A DNA stretch of 64,000 nucleotides from Paenibacillus taiwanensis DSM 18679 (GCF_000425125.1 NZ_KE384307.1:670846-734845), one strand, 5' to 3'; shown: positions 40,601 through 49,394, counted from the stretch's first letter. Notes: generated by a model from the sequence alone, not told the origin. Numbers and translations are program-made.

Positions 40601-42031
40601 ATGCGCAAAACTAGAATTGTATGTACCATCGGTCCTTCCAGCGAGTCTTTGGACAAGTTAAAGCAATTGATTATGGCCGGCATGAATGTTGCACGTTTGA
40701 ACTTCTCTCACGGCGACTTTGAAGAGCATGGCAACCGTATTACGAACATCCGTCAAGCTTCCAAAGAATTAAACAAAACTGTTGCGATTCTGTTGGACAC
40801 TAAAGGTCCTGAGATTCGTACAGGCAAGTTGGCTGTAGAGCCAATCGAGCTTGTTCAAGACGAATTCGTAACGTTGACGACTGAAGAAATTCTTGGGGAC
40901 AAAGACCGTATTTCGGTTACATATAACGAGTTGCCGCAAGATGTTGAAGTCGGTTCCACAATCTTGATCGATGATGGTTTGATCGGATTAACTGTTGTTG
41001 ACATTCAAGGCACTGAAATCAAGTGTAAGATTGTAAACGGTGGTACCATTAAGAGCAAAAAAGGCGTTAACGTACCTGGCGTAAGCATTTCCTTGCCAGG
41101 TATTACGGAGAAAGATGCTAGCGATATCCGTTTTGGTATTGAGCAAGGCGTTGATTTTATCGCGGCTTCCTTCGTTCGTAAAGCAAGTGACGTAATGGAA
41201 ATTCGCAAGCTGCTCAAAGAGCACAACGGCGAAAACATTCAAATCATCTCCAAAATTGAAAACCAAGAAGGCGTTGACAACTTGGATGAAATTTTGGAAG
41301 TGTCGGACGGCCTGATGGTTGCCCGCGGCGACCTTGGTGTTGAAATTCCAGCTGAAGATGTACCATTGGCTCAAAAGCTGATGATTCAAAAATGTAATTT
41401 GGCTGGCAAGCCGGTAGTTACAGCAACACAAATGTTGGATTCCATGCAACGCAACCCGCGTCCAACACGCGCAGAAGCAAGTGACGTAGCAAATGCAATT
41501 TTTGACGGCACAGATGCAATTATGTTGTCCGGTGAAACGGCTGCTGGTAAATATCCAGTAGAATCCGTATTAACGATGTCCCGTATCGCTGAGAAAGCAG
41601 AATCTGCATTGGAGTACCGTGAGATTTTGACTAAACAAAGCTTGAAACAACAGGTAACGGTAACGGATGCGATCAGCCAAGCTGTAGCTAACTCTGCATT
41701 GGATCTGGACGCAAAAGCGATCATCACGTCCACTCAAACGGGTTATACAGCTCGTATGGTGTCCAAGTATCGTCCTAAAGCACCAATCATTGCTGTAACT
41801 GCATCTGAGCAAGTGATGCGTGCGATGGCATTGACTTGGGGTGTAGTGCCTGTTAAAGGTCAGCCAGCTACGAACACAGACGAAATGTTTGATGTAGCAC
41901 TTAAAGGCGGACTTCATACAGGTCTTGTAACTGAAGGCGATCTTGTTGTGATTACGGCAGGTGTTCCAGTTGGATGCGCAGGCTCCACTAACCTGGTTAA
42001 AGTAACGCAAATCGGCACAAGCTGCAAATAG
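40601..42031 (+). CDS. pyk: Pyruvate kinase
   Basis: Pyruvate kinase makes ATP and pyruvate from phosphoenolpyruvate in the last step of glycolysis. The 476-residue product has [13 protein letters not shown] at the start, the metal and substrate motif [17 protein letters not shown], and [12 protein letters not shown] and [12 protein letters not shown] in the barrel. It ends without the extra phosphohistidine-like domain that Bacillus Pyk carries (585 residues). The ATG at 40601 has TTGGAGGA upstream and is preferred to the longer frame from 40532. Confidence 0.95.
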   Translation: MRKTRIVCTIGPSSESLDKLKQLIMAGMNVARLNFSHGDFEEHGNRITNIRQASKELNKTVAILLDTKGPEIRTGKLAVEPIELVQDEFVTLTTEEILGDKDRISVTYNELPQDVEVGSTILIDDGLIGLTVVDIQGTEIKCKIVNGGTIKSKKGVNVPGVSISLPGITEKDASDIRFGIEQGVDFIAASFVRKASDVMEIRKLLKEHNGENIQIISKIENQEGVDNLDEILEVSDGLMVARGDLGVEIPAEDVPLAQKLMIQKCNLAGKPVVTATQMLDSMQRNPRPTRAEASDVANAIFDGTDAIMLSGETAAGKYPVESVLTMSRIAEKAESALEYREILTKQSLKQQVTVTDAISQAVANSALDLDAKAIITSTQTGYTARMVSKYRPKAPIIAVTASEQVMRAMALTWGVVPVKGQPATNTDEMFDVALKGGLHTGLVTEGDLVVITAGVPVGCAGSTNLVKVTQIGTSCK

Positions 42032-42075
42032 TCATCTTTCGCAAGGAAGCCATTTGGCTAATATAAAGACACAAG

Positions 42076-42100
42076 AGCAATGGTTTATACCATTGCTTTT
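42076..42100 (+). terminator. Terminator of pyk
   Basis: AGCAATGG (42076-42083) pairs with CCATTGCT (42090-42097) and TTTT follows. Confidence 0.85.
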
Positions 42101-42127
42101 GTTGTATTCGAAAGAGGGGAAATTGGG

Positions 42128-42649
42128 TTGCCAGAGCCTAAATTAGCTGCCTGTCCATCAGCGCTAACACCGTGGTACGGGCATGTGCTTCGTGTACGTT
42201 ATCAAGAGACAGATAGTATGCGTGTCGTATTCCACGGCAATTATGTAACCTGGTTCGAAGTTGGACGTACAGAATGGATAAGATCGTTAGGTATTAATTA
42301 TAAAGATTTAGAGACAGAGGGGCTGTTATTGCCAGTCACAGATTTGCAAGTGTCATACAAGCAGCCTGCTGTATATGATGATCAGGTTGCTGTATACACG
42401 CGGCTTCAGGACTGTAGTCCGATTCGGATGGCATTTCAATCTGTAGTCTGTCGTGTGCAGCAATCTCTCGCAGATGAGCTTAGTGGTAACGGATGGATCA
42501 GTGAACCGACGGGGGAATTGCTCGTGCAAGGCGGGACAACACATGCATGGGTGAACGGGGACTGGCATCTGACCAGATTTGATCGAGCTCAACCCGACAT
42601 ATGGAAGCTGCTGCAGGAGTTAAAAGCTTTACCTGCAACGAGCAGCTAG
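42128..42649 (+). CDS. Hot-dog fold acyl-CoA thioesterase
   Basis: The 173-residue product has VRYQETDSMRVVFHGNYVTW, the catalytic signature of YbgC/4-hydroxybenzoyl-CoA thioesterase type enzymes with the nucleophilic aspartate in ETDSM. The exact acyl-CoA is unknown. The TTG at 42128 has AGAGGGGAA upstream; a longer frame from 42080 overlaps the pyk terminator and is rejected. fxsA follows after 42 bases. Confidence 0.82.
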   Translation: MPEPKLAACPSALTPWYGHVLRVRYQETDSMRVVFHGNYVTWFEVGRTEWIRSLGINYKDLETEGLLLPVTDLQVSYKQPAVYDDQVAVYTRLQDCSPIRMAFQSVVCRVQQSLADELSGNGWISEPTGELLVQGGTTHAWVNGDWHLTRFDRAQPDIWKLLQELKALPATSS

Positions 42650-42691
42650 TTTGTCCGAGCGTGGGCGTGGGAGGCAGTTTGGAAAGGTGGA

Positions 42692-43090
42692 ATGGACATG
42701 TTATGGTTACTTGTTGTATTAACGCTTATACCAGCGCTTGAAATTTACGGATTTGTCCTGATGAGCGGTTGGGTCGGGGGCTGGAACACACTACTTTTAA
42801 TATTGCTGACAGGAGTTGTTGGTGCTGTAGTCGCTCGTTACGAAGGTAGACAGGTGCTACAGGACGCACGGCAGCAGATGCAGGCAGGGCAAGTGCCAGG
42901 GCGCGTCATGATCGACGGTCTATGTATACTGGCGGGTGGCGTATTACTAATAACGCCCGGTTTCTTTACAGATATTATTGGCTTTACACTTGTATTTCCG
43001 TTAACACGTCCCATCTACCGTTACTATTTGTTAAAATGGATTGAGAAAAAGATGAAGAACGGTGAATTTATCACCTTTCGCCGTTTGTGA
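42692..43090 (+). CDS. fxsA: FxsA family membrane protein
   Basis: FxsA proteins are small inner-membrane proteins; overexpression in E. coli blocks F exclusion of phage T7. The 132-residue product has three to four membrane helices, the conserved IPALEIYGFVLMSGWVGGWN start and GGVLLITPGFFTDIIGF. In Bacillus the homologue YtzA also lies between pyk and ytvI. The ATG has AAAGGTGG upstream. Confidence 0.88.
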   Translation: MDMLWLLVVLTLIPALEIYGFVLMSGWVGGWNTLLLILLTGVVGAVVARYEGRQVLQDARQQMQAGQVPGRVMIDGLCILAGGVLLITPGFFTDIIGFTLVFPLTRPIYRYYLLKWIEKKMKNGEFITFRRL

Positions 43091-43161
43091 CGGTTTCTTG
43101 CTCTTGTACGCTACATTTAGATTATTGCTTGAGATTAAATATTATCGGATACTGCTGAAAG

Positions 43162-43202
43162 AGGACCTCAATTCCTACCGAACCGTGGGTGTTGAGGTCC
43201 TT
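43162..43202. terminator. Two-way terminator between fxsA and ytvI
   Basis: AGGACCTCAA (43162-43171) pairs with TTGAGGTCCT (43192-43201). It lies between two convergent genes. Confidence 0.75.
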
Positions 43203-43250
43203 CGTGCCTCTATAAGCATGCGAATGCACACAATACTTTGAAAATGGTGG

Positions 43251-44366
43251 CTATCGCCTACCTGTCATGATGTAGTTCCGTAAATCGCGGAACACGTGCG
43301 CACGGTAAATAGCCGAAATAAATACGAGTGAAACGGGACCGATAATAATCCCGAGCACACCAAACATTTTTAATCCGATAAACATAGCGATAAGTGTAGC
43401 CAAAGGATCAAGACCTACGCTAGAAGCAAGTACCTTCGGCTCGATAATTTGGCGTGCAACGAGGACGATACCGTATAAAATAGAGAGACCAACCCCTGTT
43501 GACGCACTTCCGGTCAAGAAACAGTACGCAATCCAAGGTACCATGACAGCCCCGACGCCAAGATACGGCAGCAGATCCACAAAGCCAATTAAAAGACCAA
43601 TCGTCACGGCGTACTCAACCTGAATGATCAGGAGTCCAGTAATAACAACAACAGCCGTAATAGTAATAAGGATAAATTGGGCCCGTAAGTACCCAAACAA
43701 TGCTTTTTTTAAATCGGACCAAATCGTACGAATCGGCTTGCGAACACGTTCCGGTATAAGATCAGAAGCGATAATGAGCCACCTTTTCCAATCCTTACTA
43801 ATAAAAAAGGCTGCCAGTAAGACCACGACCGAAATAGTAGCGATGTTAGGCAGGCTGGATAAGAAGAGGACGATTCCATTCAGAATACTGCTTACTAAAT
43901 AGGTGATCGTATCAGTAACGGTTTCCGTTGTTTTTTTAATGTTGCTATTAATTGTATCTTGGATGTTTGGATTGTCCACATATAAGGAATTAATCGTTCT
44001 TATAAACGATTGGACCTCTTCATTGTCTACCAGATTTATAAAAATTGACCGCCATACTTCCAAATATTTTTGAATTGTCTGTGACAATGTAATGATTTCT
44101 TTGATGATACGTGTTACAACAGCTGCTGCTACAGTGAGCATACCAGCAATAAATACTGTTAAAGCTAGTGTAACACTGAGCCAACGTGGAATACGCAGCT
44201 TATCCGTCATGCCGTTGACGAGTGGATTTAACATCAATGCAATAAGCCATGCGAACAAAAATGGGTAAATAAGCGGCAAAATCAAATAACTGCCTATGAA
44301 ACCAGCGATAAGTAAAAAGGTCACCCAGCTTCCACGCCAAATGCGCATCAATACAGCAGCATCCAC
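43251..44366 (-). CDS. ytvI: YtvI, AI-2E transporter family membrane protein
   Basis: YtvI is a sporulation-linked member of the AI-2E/UPF0118 exporter family. The 371-residue product has about eight membrane helices, a long outer loop around residues 85-150 and the family motif DLLPYLGVGAVMVPW. The GTG start has AAAGGAG eight bases upstream. It is divergent from the eut control region. The substrate is not known. Confidence 0.85.
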   Translation of the reverse strand: MDAAVLMRIWRGSWVTFLLIAGFIGSYLILPLIYPFLFAWLIALMLNPLVNGMTDKLRIPRWLSVTLALTVFIAGMLTVAAAVVTRIIKEIITLSQTIQKYLEVWRSIFINLVDNEEVQSFIRTINSLYVDNPNIQDTINSNIKKTTETVTDTITYLVSSILNGIVLFLSSLPNIATISVVVLLAAFFISKDWKRWLIIASDLIPERVRKPIRTIWSDLKKALFGYLRAQFILITITAVVVITGLLIIQVEYAVTIGLLIGFVDLLPYLGVGAVMVPWIAYCFLTGSASTGVGLSILYGIVLVARQIIEPKVLASSVGLDPLATLIAMFIGLKMFGVLGIIIGPVSLVFISAIYRAHVFRDLRNYIMTGRR

Positions 44367-44517
44367 ATCAAATCTCCTTTCTCATCTGATCTTCGATTCA
44401 AGAAGGTTGTCTCCTTATTCATATGACGATCGCACAGAGAGGCAGAACAGGGGAAGTGAATTTGATGCTGGATTGATCTTTAAAAAATTGTTGAGTTACA
44501 CTTCTTTTTATTACATC

Positions 44518-44545
44518 TTGCCAATCTGTTGGATTGTGCTATAAT
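44518..44545 (+). promoter_or_regulatory. Promoter of the cobalamin-riboswitch RNA
   Basis: TTGCCA (44518-44523) and TATAAT (44540-44545) are 16 bases apart. Transcription would start near 44552, just before the riboswitch. This is the only clear promoter I see in the 743-base gap between ytvI and eutG. Confidence 0.6.
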
Positions 44546-44584
44546 AATGTCGAATGGACGCCCATTCACGTCATGTACAATAGA

Positions 44585-44690
44585 AAAAGTTATAGGTAAT
44601 GGAAGTTTGGTGCAAATCCAACACGGTCCCGCCACTGTAATAGATCGAGTATTCGATCTTAAGTCAGGTCGTTTGCCTAGTAACTTTGTC
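44585..44690 (+). promoter_or_regulatory. Cobalamin (B12) riboswitch aptamer
   Basis: The aptamer has a closing stem AAGTTA (44587-44592) / TAACTT (44681-44686), the core TGGTGCAAATCC, GGTCCCGCCACTGTAA, and the B12 box AAGTCAGGTCGTTTGCCT at 44661-44678. These match the class-wide conserved parts in order and spacing. Confidence 0.9.
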
Positions 44691-44728
44691 TGGCTAGTCA
44701 TTTCGAGGCGAAAGTGACTGGTTTACAA

Positions 44729-44760
44729 GTCTAGTGACAATTGCCTCACTAGGCTTTTTT
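44729..44760 (+). terminator. Riboswitch-controlled terminator
   Basis: GTCTAGTGA (44729-44737) pairs with TCACTAGGC (44746-44754) and is followed by six T. A competing hairpin, CTAGTCATTTCG with its partner, lies directly before it (44695-44718), so ligand binding can decide between them. Confidence 0.85.
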
Positions 44761-44851
44761 ACGTTGTAAGCAGGCTGCTGACACTGCTGTCAGCAAAGCC
44801 AGGTGCTCGCCGCCGAACCTGTACAATGGTGTATAGTTTGTCACGCGGGAG

Positions 44852-44903
44852 GTTCTTCAAGGCAGAAGAACAAGGTGCACAACGGTGTGCATGTCCCTTT
44901 TTT
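44852..44903 (+). promoter_or_regulatory. EutV-binding hexaloop hairpin pair in the EutX-like RNA
   Basis: Hairpin 1: GTTCTTC, loop AAGGCA, GAAGAAC (44852-44871). Hairpin 2: GTGCAC, loop AACGGT, GTGCAT (44875-44892). Both loops have A at position 1 and G at position 4, the rule for ANTAR targets. Three bases separate them. AAGG before hairpin 2 can pair with CCTT after it, giving a terminator with the T run. Confidence 0.8.
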
Positions 44904-45001
44904 ATACGAGATCACCTGTATGCTGCTGCATCGCAGTCGACAATCGGTTGACGAATATCGGTCTGACAGTGTACAGTTGAGATAGACAATTTAATGATTG
45001 C

Positions 45002-45042
45002 TGCACAATGGCGTGCACATAATAATACAAGCAAAGAGGCTT
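45002..45042 (+). promoter_or_regulatory. EutV-binding hexaloop hairpin pair in the eutG leader
   Basis: Hairpin 1: TGCAC, loop AATGGC, GTGCA (45002-45017). Hairpin 2: AAGC, loop AAAGAG, GCTT (45029-45042). Both loops keep A1 and G4. Hairpin 2 shares bases with the terminator that follows, so its formation would block termination. Confidence 0.8.
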
Positions 45043-45080
45043 TTGAAGGGAATGTATCCCTTTGAAGGTCTCTTTTTTTG
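45035..45080 (+). terminator. Terminator in the eutG leader
   Basis: Bases 45035-45051 pair with 45057-45073 over 17 positions, with a few G-U pairs, around a five-base loop; seven T follow. It begins inside the second ANTAR hairpin. Confidence 0.9.
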
Positions 45081-45109
45081 TGTTGACTAATGACATGGAG
45101 GTGCCTTAC

Positions 45110-46252
45110 ATGGACAAAATTTCAATGAAAACGGACATTTATCTGGGGCAAGGTGCACTGGATCGTCTGACGGAGTGGAGAAATAGACGGATTTTCGTTG
45201 TCACAGATCCGTTTATGGTGAAGTCGGGGATGATTAACTTGCTGTTCGAACGTTTGCATGACAGCAACGAACAATACATTTTTAGTAATATCGTTCCGGA
45301 CCCTCCTGTAGAAATTGTGACAGAGGGTGTAGAAGCGCTGGGTGCGTTTCAAGCCGATTTGATGATTGCTATTGGCGGTGGCTCTGCCATTGATGCTGCT
45401 AAGGCTATGAAGCTGTTTGCCCAAAAATTGCTGGATCAGCATGACATGCCATTTGTCGCAATTCCGACTACAAGCGGAACGGGCTCAGAGGTGACATCGT
45501 TCTCCGTTATTAGCGACAAGGCAAAAAATATTAAATATCCTTTAGTTTCCGATGATATGCTGCCGCAAGAAGCCATTTTGGACCCCGAGCTGGTCAGAAG
45601 TGTGCCGGACTTTATTACGGCGGATACAGGCATGGATGTGTTGACACATGCCATTGAAGCTTACGTGTCCACCAAAGCAAACGATATTTCCGATGCATTG
45701 GCGGAAAAAGCGATAAAGCTTGTTGTTGCTTATTTGCCACGTGCTTACCAGGACGGCAACGATTTGGAAGCACGCGAGAAAATGCACAACGCTTCCTGTC
45801 TGGCAGGGATGGCATTTAATATGACGTCGCTTGGGCTTAATCATGGTATTGCACATGTGGCTGGTGCCAAATTCAAAATTGCGCACGGACGGATGAATGC
45901 GCTGCTGCTGCCGCATGTTATCGCCTACAATGCCGATTATAAGCCAGGCTACGGTAAAGAAGAGAGCAACGCTGCGGCAGTGAGATACGCAGAAATTGCC
46001 AGCATATTGGGATTGACTGCACCTAACGCCAAAAGTGGCGTACGCAGTCTCATTCAAGCGATCAAGCAGTTGCAGAAGCAATTAAAAATGCCGCAAACCT
46101 TGCAAGAATGCGGCGTGGAACGTTCAGTGCTGGAAGAGATGCGAGGAGCTATTGCAGAAGGCGCGTTAAAAGACGGATGTACGGCTACGAATCCACGCGT
46201 GCCTACCGCAGCTGACGTCGTTGAAATTTTGAACAAAATGTATCAATCATAA
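45110..46252 (+). CDS. eutG: Iron-containing alcohol dehydrogenase EutG
   Basis: EutG (like PduQ) reduces acetaldehyde to ethanol and so regenerates NAD inside the microcompartment. The 380-residue product has the NAD-binding GGGSAIDAAKAM, TTSGTGSEVTSF, and the metal ligands in DVLTHAIEAYVS and LNHGIAHVAGAKFKIAHGRMN. The ATG at 45110 has ATGGAGGTG upstream. It forms the first transcription unit of the locus, behind its own antitermination signal. Confidence 0.88.
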   Translation: MDKISMKTDIYLGQGALDRLTEWRNRRIFVVTDPFMVKSGMINLLFERLHDSNEQYIFSNIVPDPPVEIVTEGVEALGAFQADLMIAIGGGSAIDAAKAMKLFAQKLLDQHDMPFVAIPTTSGTGSEVTSFSVISDKAKNIKYPLVSDDMLPQEAILDPELVRSVPDFITADTGMDVLTHAIEAYVSTKANDISDALAEKAIKLVVAYLPRAYQDGNDLEAREKMHNASCLAGMAFNMTSLGLNHGIAHVAGAKFKIAHGRMNALLLPHVIAYNADYKPGYGKEESNAAAVRYAEIASILGLTAPNAKSGVRSLIQAIKQLQKQLKMPQTLQECGVERSVLEEMRGAIAEGALKDGCTATNPRVPTAADVVEILNKMYQS

Positions 46253-46316
46253 ATTGGAATGAAGTTTCAGATGTAATGATATTGACAACGCTTGCAGGTT
46301 AAAATATAGTAAAAGT

Positions 46317-46358
46317 AACACAACGGCGTGTTGCATACAAATAAAAGCGAAGAGGCTT
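46317..46358 (+). promoter_or_regulatory. EutV-binding hairpin pair in the eutS leader
   Basis: Hairpin 1: AACAC, loop AACGGC, GTGTT (46317-46332). Hairpin 2: AAGC, loop GAAGAG, GCTT (46345-46358). The first loop fits A1/G4; the second has G instead of A at position 1, a deviation from the rule. It overlaps the following terminator. Confidence 0.7.
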
Positions 46359-46403
46359 CTTAAAATTTCCGTGTGAACTTTTAAGGGGTCTTTATGTTTT
46401 TTT
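46351..46403 (+). terminator. Terminator in the eutS leader
   Basis: Bases 46351-46365 pair with 46379-46393, with several G-U pairs, around a 13-base loop, and a T run follows at 46396-46403. Confidence 0.85.
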
Positions 46404-46445
46404 ACAGCTATTTCAAGTGTTATCGACATGAGATGGGATGAGAGT

Positions 46446-46799
46446 ATGGACCAACACCAAGAGAAACAACGAGTCATTCAGGAATATGTGCCTGGTAAAC
46501 AGGTTACGCTGGCTCATATTATCGCAAATCCGAATCCGGACATTTACAAGAAGCTCGGACTCGGCAGCGAGGCGAAGGATGCCATCGGCATTATGACGAT
46601 TACGCCAAGTGAGGCTTCCATTATTGCGGCTGATATTGCAACGAAGGCCGCTGGCGTTCAGATTGGCTTTGTTGACCGCTTCAGCGGATCACTGGTTGTC
46701 ACGGGGGATGTATCATCCGTCGAATCGGCCGTAAGTGAAGTCCTGCTTGGACTACAACATATTATTGGCTTCTCGGCTGCGAAGATTACGAGAACGTAG
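46446..46799 (+). CDS. eutS: BMC shell protein EutS
   Basis: EutS is a circularly permuted BMC hexamer that bends at the shell edge. The 117-residue product reads [18 protein letters not shown], then [19 protein letters not shown] and [23 protein letters not shown] stretch, all typical of EutS. The ATG at 46446 is preferred to 46428 because of the GGGATGAG site and family alignment. eutP follows after 14 bases. Confidence 0.92.
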   Translation: MDQHQEKQRVIQEYVPGKQVTLAHIIANPNPDIYKKLGLGSEAKDAIGIMTITPSEASIIAADIATKAAGVQIGFVDRFSGSLVVTGDVSSVESAVSEVLLGLQHIIGFSAAKITRT

Positions 46800-46813
46800 G
46801 AGAAGAAGCTGCG

Positions 46814-47245
46814 ATGAAGAATATTATTTTTGCCGGCAGCACAGGCTCAGGTAAGACAACTTTGTGCCAGAAGCTGCACGGACAGGTAATTGCTTATAAG
46901 AAGACACAGGCTGTCGAGCGCTTCGAGCAAGCGATCGATACGCCAGGCGAGTGCATCGAGAACCGTTATTTGTACAAGATGCTGCTCGTTTCCAGTGTCG
47001 ATGCAGACGTGATTGGGCTTGTGCAAGATTGCACGAAGGAAGAAAGTTATTTCCCGCCCGCTTTTGCTACTGTTTTTGCCAAGCCGGTAATTGGAATTGT
47101 GACTAAGGTTGAACTGGCACAATCCCGTGAAGAGGTAGAACAAGCGAGAGCCTATTTACAGGCGGCGGGTGTAGAAGCGATTTTTGAGGTATCCACGATA
47201 GAGGACGTAGGCGTAGAGGCGCTTCAACAGTATTTGGAAGCGTAA
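46814..47245 (+). CDS. eutP: EutP/PduV-type P-loop NTPase
   Basis: EutP is a small Ras-like P-loop protein of the eut locus; in Salmonella it has been reported to act as an acetate kinase. The 143-residue product has the Walker A motif AGSTGSGKTT (residues 7-16), the switch-like DTPGE motif near 43 and TKVEL in place of NKxD. No separate acetate kinase gene is in the locus. It lies between eutS and eutV. Confidence 0.88.
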   Translation: MKNIIFAGSTGSGKTTLCQKLHGQVIAYKKTQAVERFEQAIDTPGECIENRYLYKMLLVSSVDADVIGLVQDCTKEESYFPPAFATVFAKPVIGIVTKVELAQSREEVEQARAYLQAAGVEAIFEVSTIEDVGVEALQQYLEA

Positions 47246-47309
47246 TGACATCCTCCTAAGAGGCGTACAAGAGACAAGCAAATACGGCAGACAATGAGGT
47301 GCGTGACAC

Positions 47310-47882
47310 ATGAATGGAAAAATTGTAATAGTCGACGACGAACCTATTACAAGGATGGATATTCGTGAGATGCTAGATGAAGCGGGCTACAATGTTGTAG
47401 GGGAAGCTTCCGATGGTTTTGAGGCTATCGAATTATGTAAAAAGCATCTGCCCGATCTGGTCATCATGGATGTGCAAATGCCCATTTTAGATGGTCTAAA
47501 GGCGGGTAAACGAATCATTTCAGAACAGCTGGCGGGCGGGATTGTACTGCTGACCGCATTCAGCGACAAACAAACGATTGAAAAGGCATCCGCTGTCGGA
47601 GCGCTTGGTTATCTGGTGAAGCCGCTTGATGAGAAGTCGTTTATTCCTATGGTTGAAGTGACGATTGCTAAAGGCAGGGAAATTCGTAAGCTTGAGCACA
47701 ATTTGTCCAAGCTGACACAGAAAATGGAAGAGCGTAAGGCGGTCGAAAAGGCCAAAGGAATTTTGATGAAGGAAAATGGCTGTACCGAAGAAGAAGCCTA
47801 CCAGACGCTGCGCAAACTAAGTATGGATCGACGGTGTCCAATGATCGAAATCGCAACAACAATCGTCATCTCGTATGACTAA
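47310..47882 (+). CDS. eutV: ANTAR-type response regulator and antiterminator EutV
   Basis: EutV, once phosphorylated by EutW, binds paired hexaloop hairpins in leader RNAs and stops termination. The 190-residue product has a receiver domain with D9, D10, the phosphoryl site D54 in IMDVQMP and K104 in VKPLD, a coiled linker, and the ANTAR domain (AVEKAKGILMKENGCTEEEA). The stop overlaps the start of eutW by eight bases. Four candidate target sites are found in this window. Confidence 0.94.
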   Translation: MNGKIVIVDDEPITRMDIREMLDEAGYNVVGEASDGFEAIELCKKHLPDLVIMDVQMPILDGLKAGKRIISEQLAGGIVLLTAFSDKQTIEKASAVGALGYLVKPLDEKSFIPMVEVTIAKGREIRKLEHNLSKLTQKMEERKAVEKAKGILMKENGCTEEEAYQTLRKLSMDRRCPMIEIATTIVISYD

Positions 47883-49299
47883 TGTTAGAGCACAGATTGA
47901 GCAGTTGTGTAACCGTCATACCGGCTTAACAGAGGCGGACATCGAGCGTATTGTTAATATTGCACAATCTTTTGAAATGTCAGAGGTGCAGGACGATGTC
48001 TTTATCGATGTGCTGTCCGTTGTGGCCAACGAGGCAATCGTCGTTTATCACCGCCGTCCAACAGAAAGGCAATCGTTGTATTTGCATTCTGTTACGGGGG
48101 AGAAGGCGCTCCGTGAGAACGAACCTGGAGTATTAAGAACGCTGGAGACAGGTATAATGTCTCAGGGGCTCGTAGCCAATACGCAGGAGAATCATCTGGT
48201 CAGGCAAACCGTTTATCCGATCAAGAACCAGGAGGGTGTCATTGCGGTCGTCATTTACGAGAAGGATGTTAGCGACAACATTCAAGCCCATTTTAAGGTG
48301 ACGGGTACGCCCTACGAAGATAGTGAGATGTCCTCGATGCTGACTGCGATGCTGCGCTTTAAGGACTCGATCATCAATCAGTTGGAGGATGCTGTTCTCG
48401 TATTTGACAAGCATGGGTTCTTGAAGCTGAAAAATAAAAAAGCGGATGTGTACTATCGGCAGCTTGGTTATTTGGAGGATATTCAAGGCTTGCATTATGA
48501 CAATTTGTCGCTTGATCAAACGATGTTCTCTGATGTGATGGGGCAGCATACGGTTGCACCGAATTGTCCGTTGACGACCGATGTAAAGGCCGCAAATCGT
48601 TACTATCAGGTCAAACGGTTATTTATAGAAGAGCAGGATCTTTGTGTAGGTGTTATTTTGCATGATGTGACCGAGATCAAAGACAAGGAAGCAGAAATTG
48701 TATCCAAGTCGGTGGCCATTCGGGAAATTCATCATCGGGTCAAAAATAATTTACAGACGGTAGCTTCGCTGCTCCGGATACAGGGACGTCAATGCGAAAG
48801 TCCCGAAGCTAAAAAATGTTTAAATGACAGCGTTAGCCGTGTTCTTGCGATCGCGGCGACTCACGAGCTGTTATCCACTGAAATCGATGCACAGGTGGAC
48901 CTGCTTGATGTGATCCGACTTATAGCTGCAAACATTCAACGCTGCTTTGTGGACTGCCAAGCCGTTGATATTCAAACAGTGGCGGCACAAAGTATTTGTT
49001 TGGACAGTGATCGTACGGTGGCCATTGCCCTTATCGTGAGCGAATTGCTTCATAACAGCTATGAACATGCGTTTGATGACTGCTCAGATGGAACGATAAA
49101 GGTTAGTGCACATTTAGAAGGCGGCTTAGTCACGGTGGAGGTCGCTGATGACGGCATTGGCTTTGCTGCTGAAGAAGGTTCGCATAAAAGCTTAGGTTTA
49201 TCGATTGTACGCAGCTATGTGAAGGAAAAGCTGAAAGGCAAGCTTAAAATTGTGTCCAACAGCGGCGGTACAACAGTTACGTTTACATTTAAAAAATAA
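47875..49299 (+). CDS. eutW: Sensor histidine kinase EutW
   Basis: EutW senses ethanolamine and phosphorylates EutV. The 474-residue product has no membrane helix. It has an N-terminal GAF-like sensor (about 1-145), a PAS-like middle part (about 160-270), a HisKA_2 dimer segment with IREIHHRVKNNLQTVASL and the phosphohistidine near residue 286, and a HATPase domain with SELLHNSYEHAF and DDGIGF. It is translated with eutV. Confidence 0.92.
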   Translation: MTNVRAQIEQLCNRHTGLTEADIERIVNIAQSFEMSEVQDDVFIDVLSVVANEAIVVYHRRPTERQSLYLHSVTGEKALRENEPGVLRTLETGIMSQGLVANTQENHLVRQTVYPIKNQEGVIAVVIYEKDVSDNIQAHFKVTGTPYEDSEMSSMLTAMLRFKDSIINQLEDAVLVFDKHGFLKLKNKKADVYYRQLGYLEDIQGLHYDNLSLDQTMFSDVMGQHTVAPNCPLTTDVKAANRYYQVKRLFIEEQDLCVGVILHDVTEIKDKEAEIVSKSVAIREIHHRVKNNLQTVASLLRIQGRQCESPEAKKCLNDSVSRVLAIAATHELLSTEIDAQVDLLDVIRLIAANIQRCFVDCQAVDIQTVAAQSICLDSDRTVAIALIVSELLHNSYEHAFDDCSDGTIKVSAHLEGGLVTVEVADDGIGFAAEEGSHKSLGLSIVRSYVKEKLKGKLKIVSNSGGTTVTFTFKK

Positions 49300-49306
49300 A
49301 TAATCA

Positions 49307-49343
49307 GGCTACAAGGGTGTAGTCCTGTAAGCAATGAGGCTTA
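49307..49343 (+). promoter_or_regulatory. EutV-binding hexaloop hairpin pair in the eutA leader
   Basis: Hairpin 1: GGCTAC, loop AAGGGT, GTAGTC (49307-49324). Hairpin 2: TAAGC, loop AATGAG, GCTTA (49328-49343). Both loops keep A1 and G4, and only three bases lie between them. Hairpin 2 uses the 5' arm of the terminator, so the two forms exclude each other. Confidence 0.85.
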
Positions 49344-49394
49344 GAGTAAACCATGTCCCACATTCGGGGGTGGTTATAACTTTAAGCCTTTTTG
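49337..49394 (+). terminator. Terminator in the eutA leader
   Basis: AGGCTTA (49337-49343) pairs with TAAGCCT (49383-49389), with further pairs AACCA / TGGTT inside, and TTTTT follows. Confidence 0.85.

Larger units (their letters stand above)
44552..44903 (+). ncRNA. eutX: EutX/Rli55-like regulatory RNA
   Basis: The region has, in order, a cobalamin aptamer, an intrinsic terminator, a structured stretch (GCTGACA / TGTCAGC hairpin at 44777-44794) and a pair of hexaloop hairpins ending in a T run at 44898-44903. This is the layout of EutX of Enterococcus and Rli55 of Listeria. In those, without adenosylcobalamin the long RNA sequesters EutV; with it, transcription stops early and EutV is free. 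There is no convincing reading frame inside. Confidence 0.75.

Noticed and set aside
44803..45096. Short reading frames in the EutX-like region
   Set aside because: They have no ribosome sites and cross the hairpins; an RNA explains the region better.
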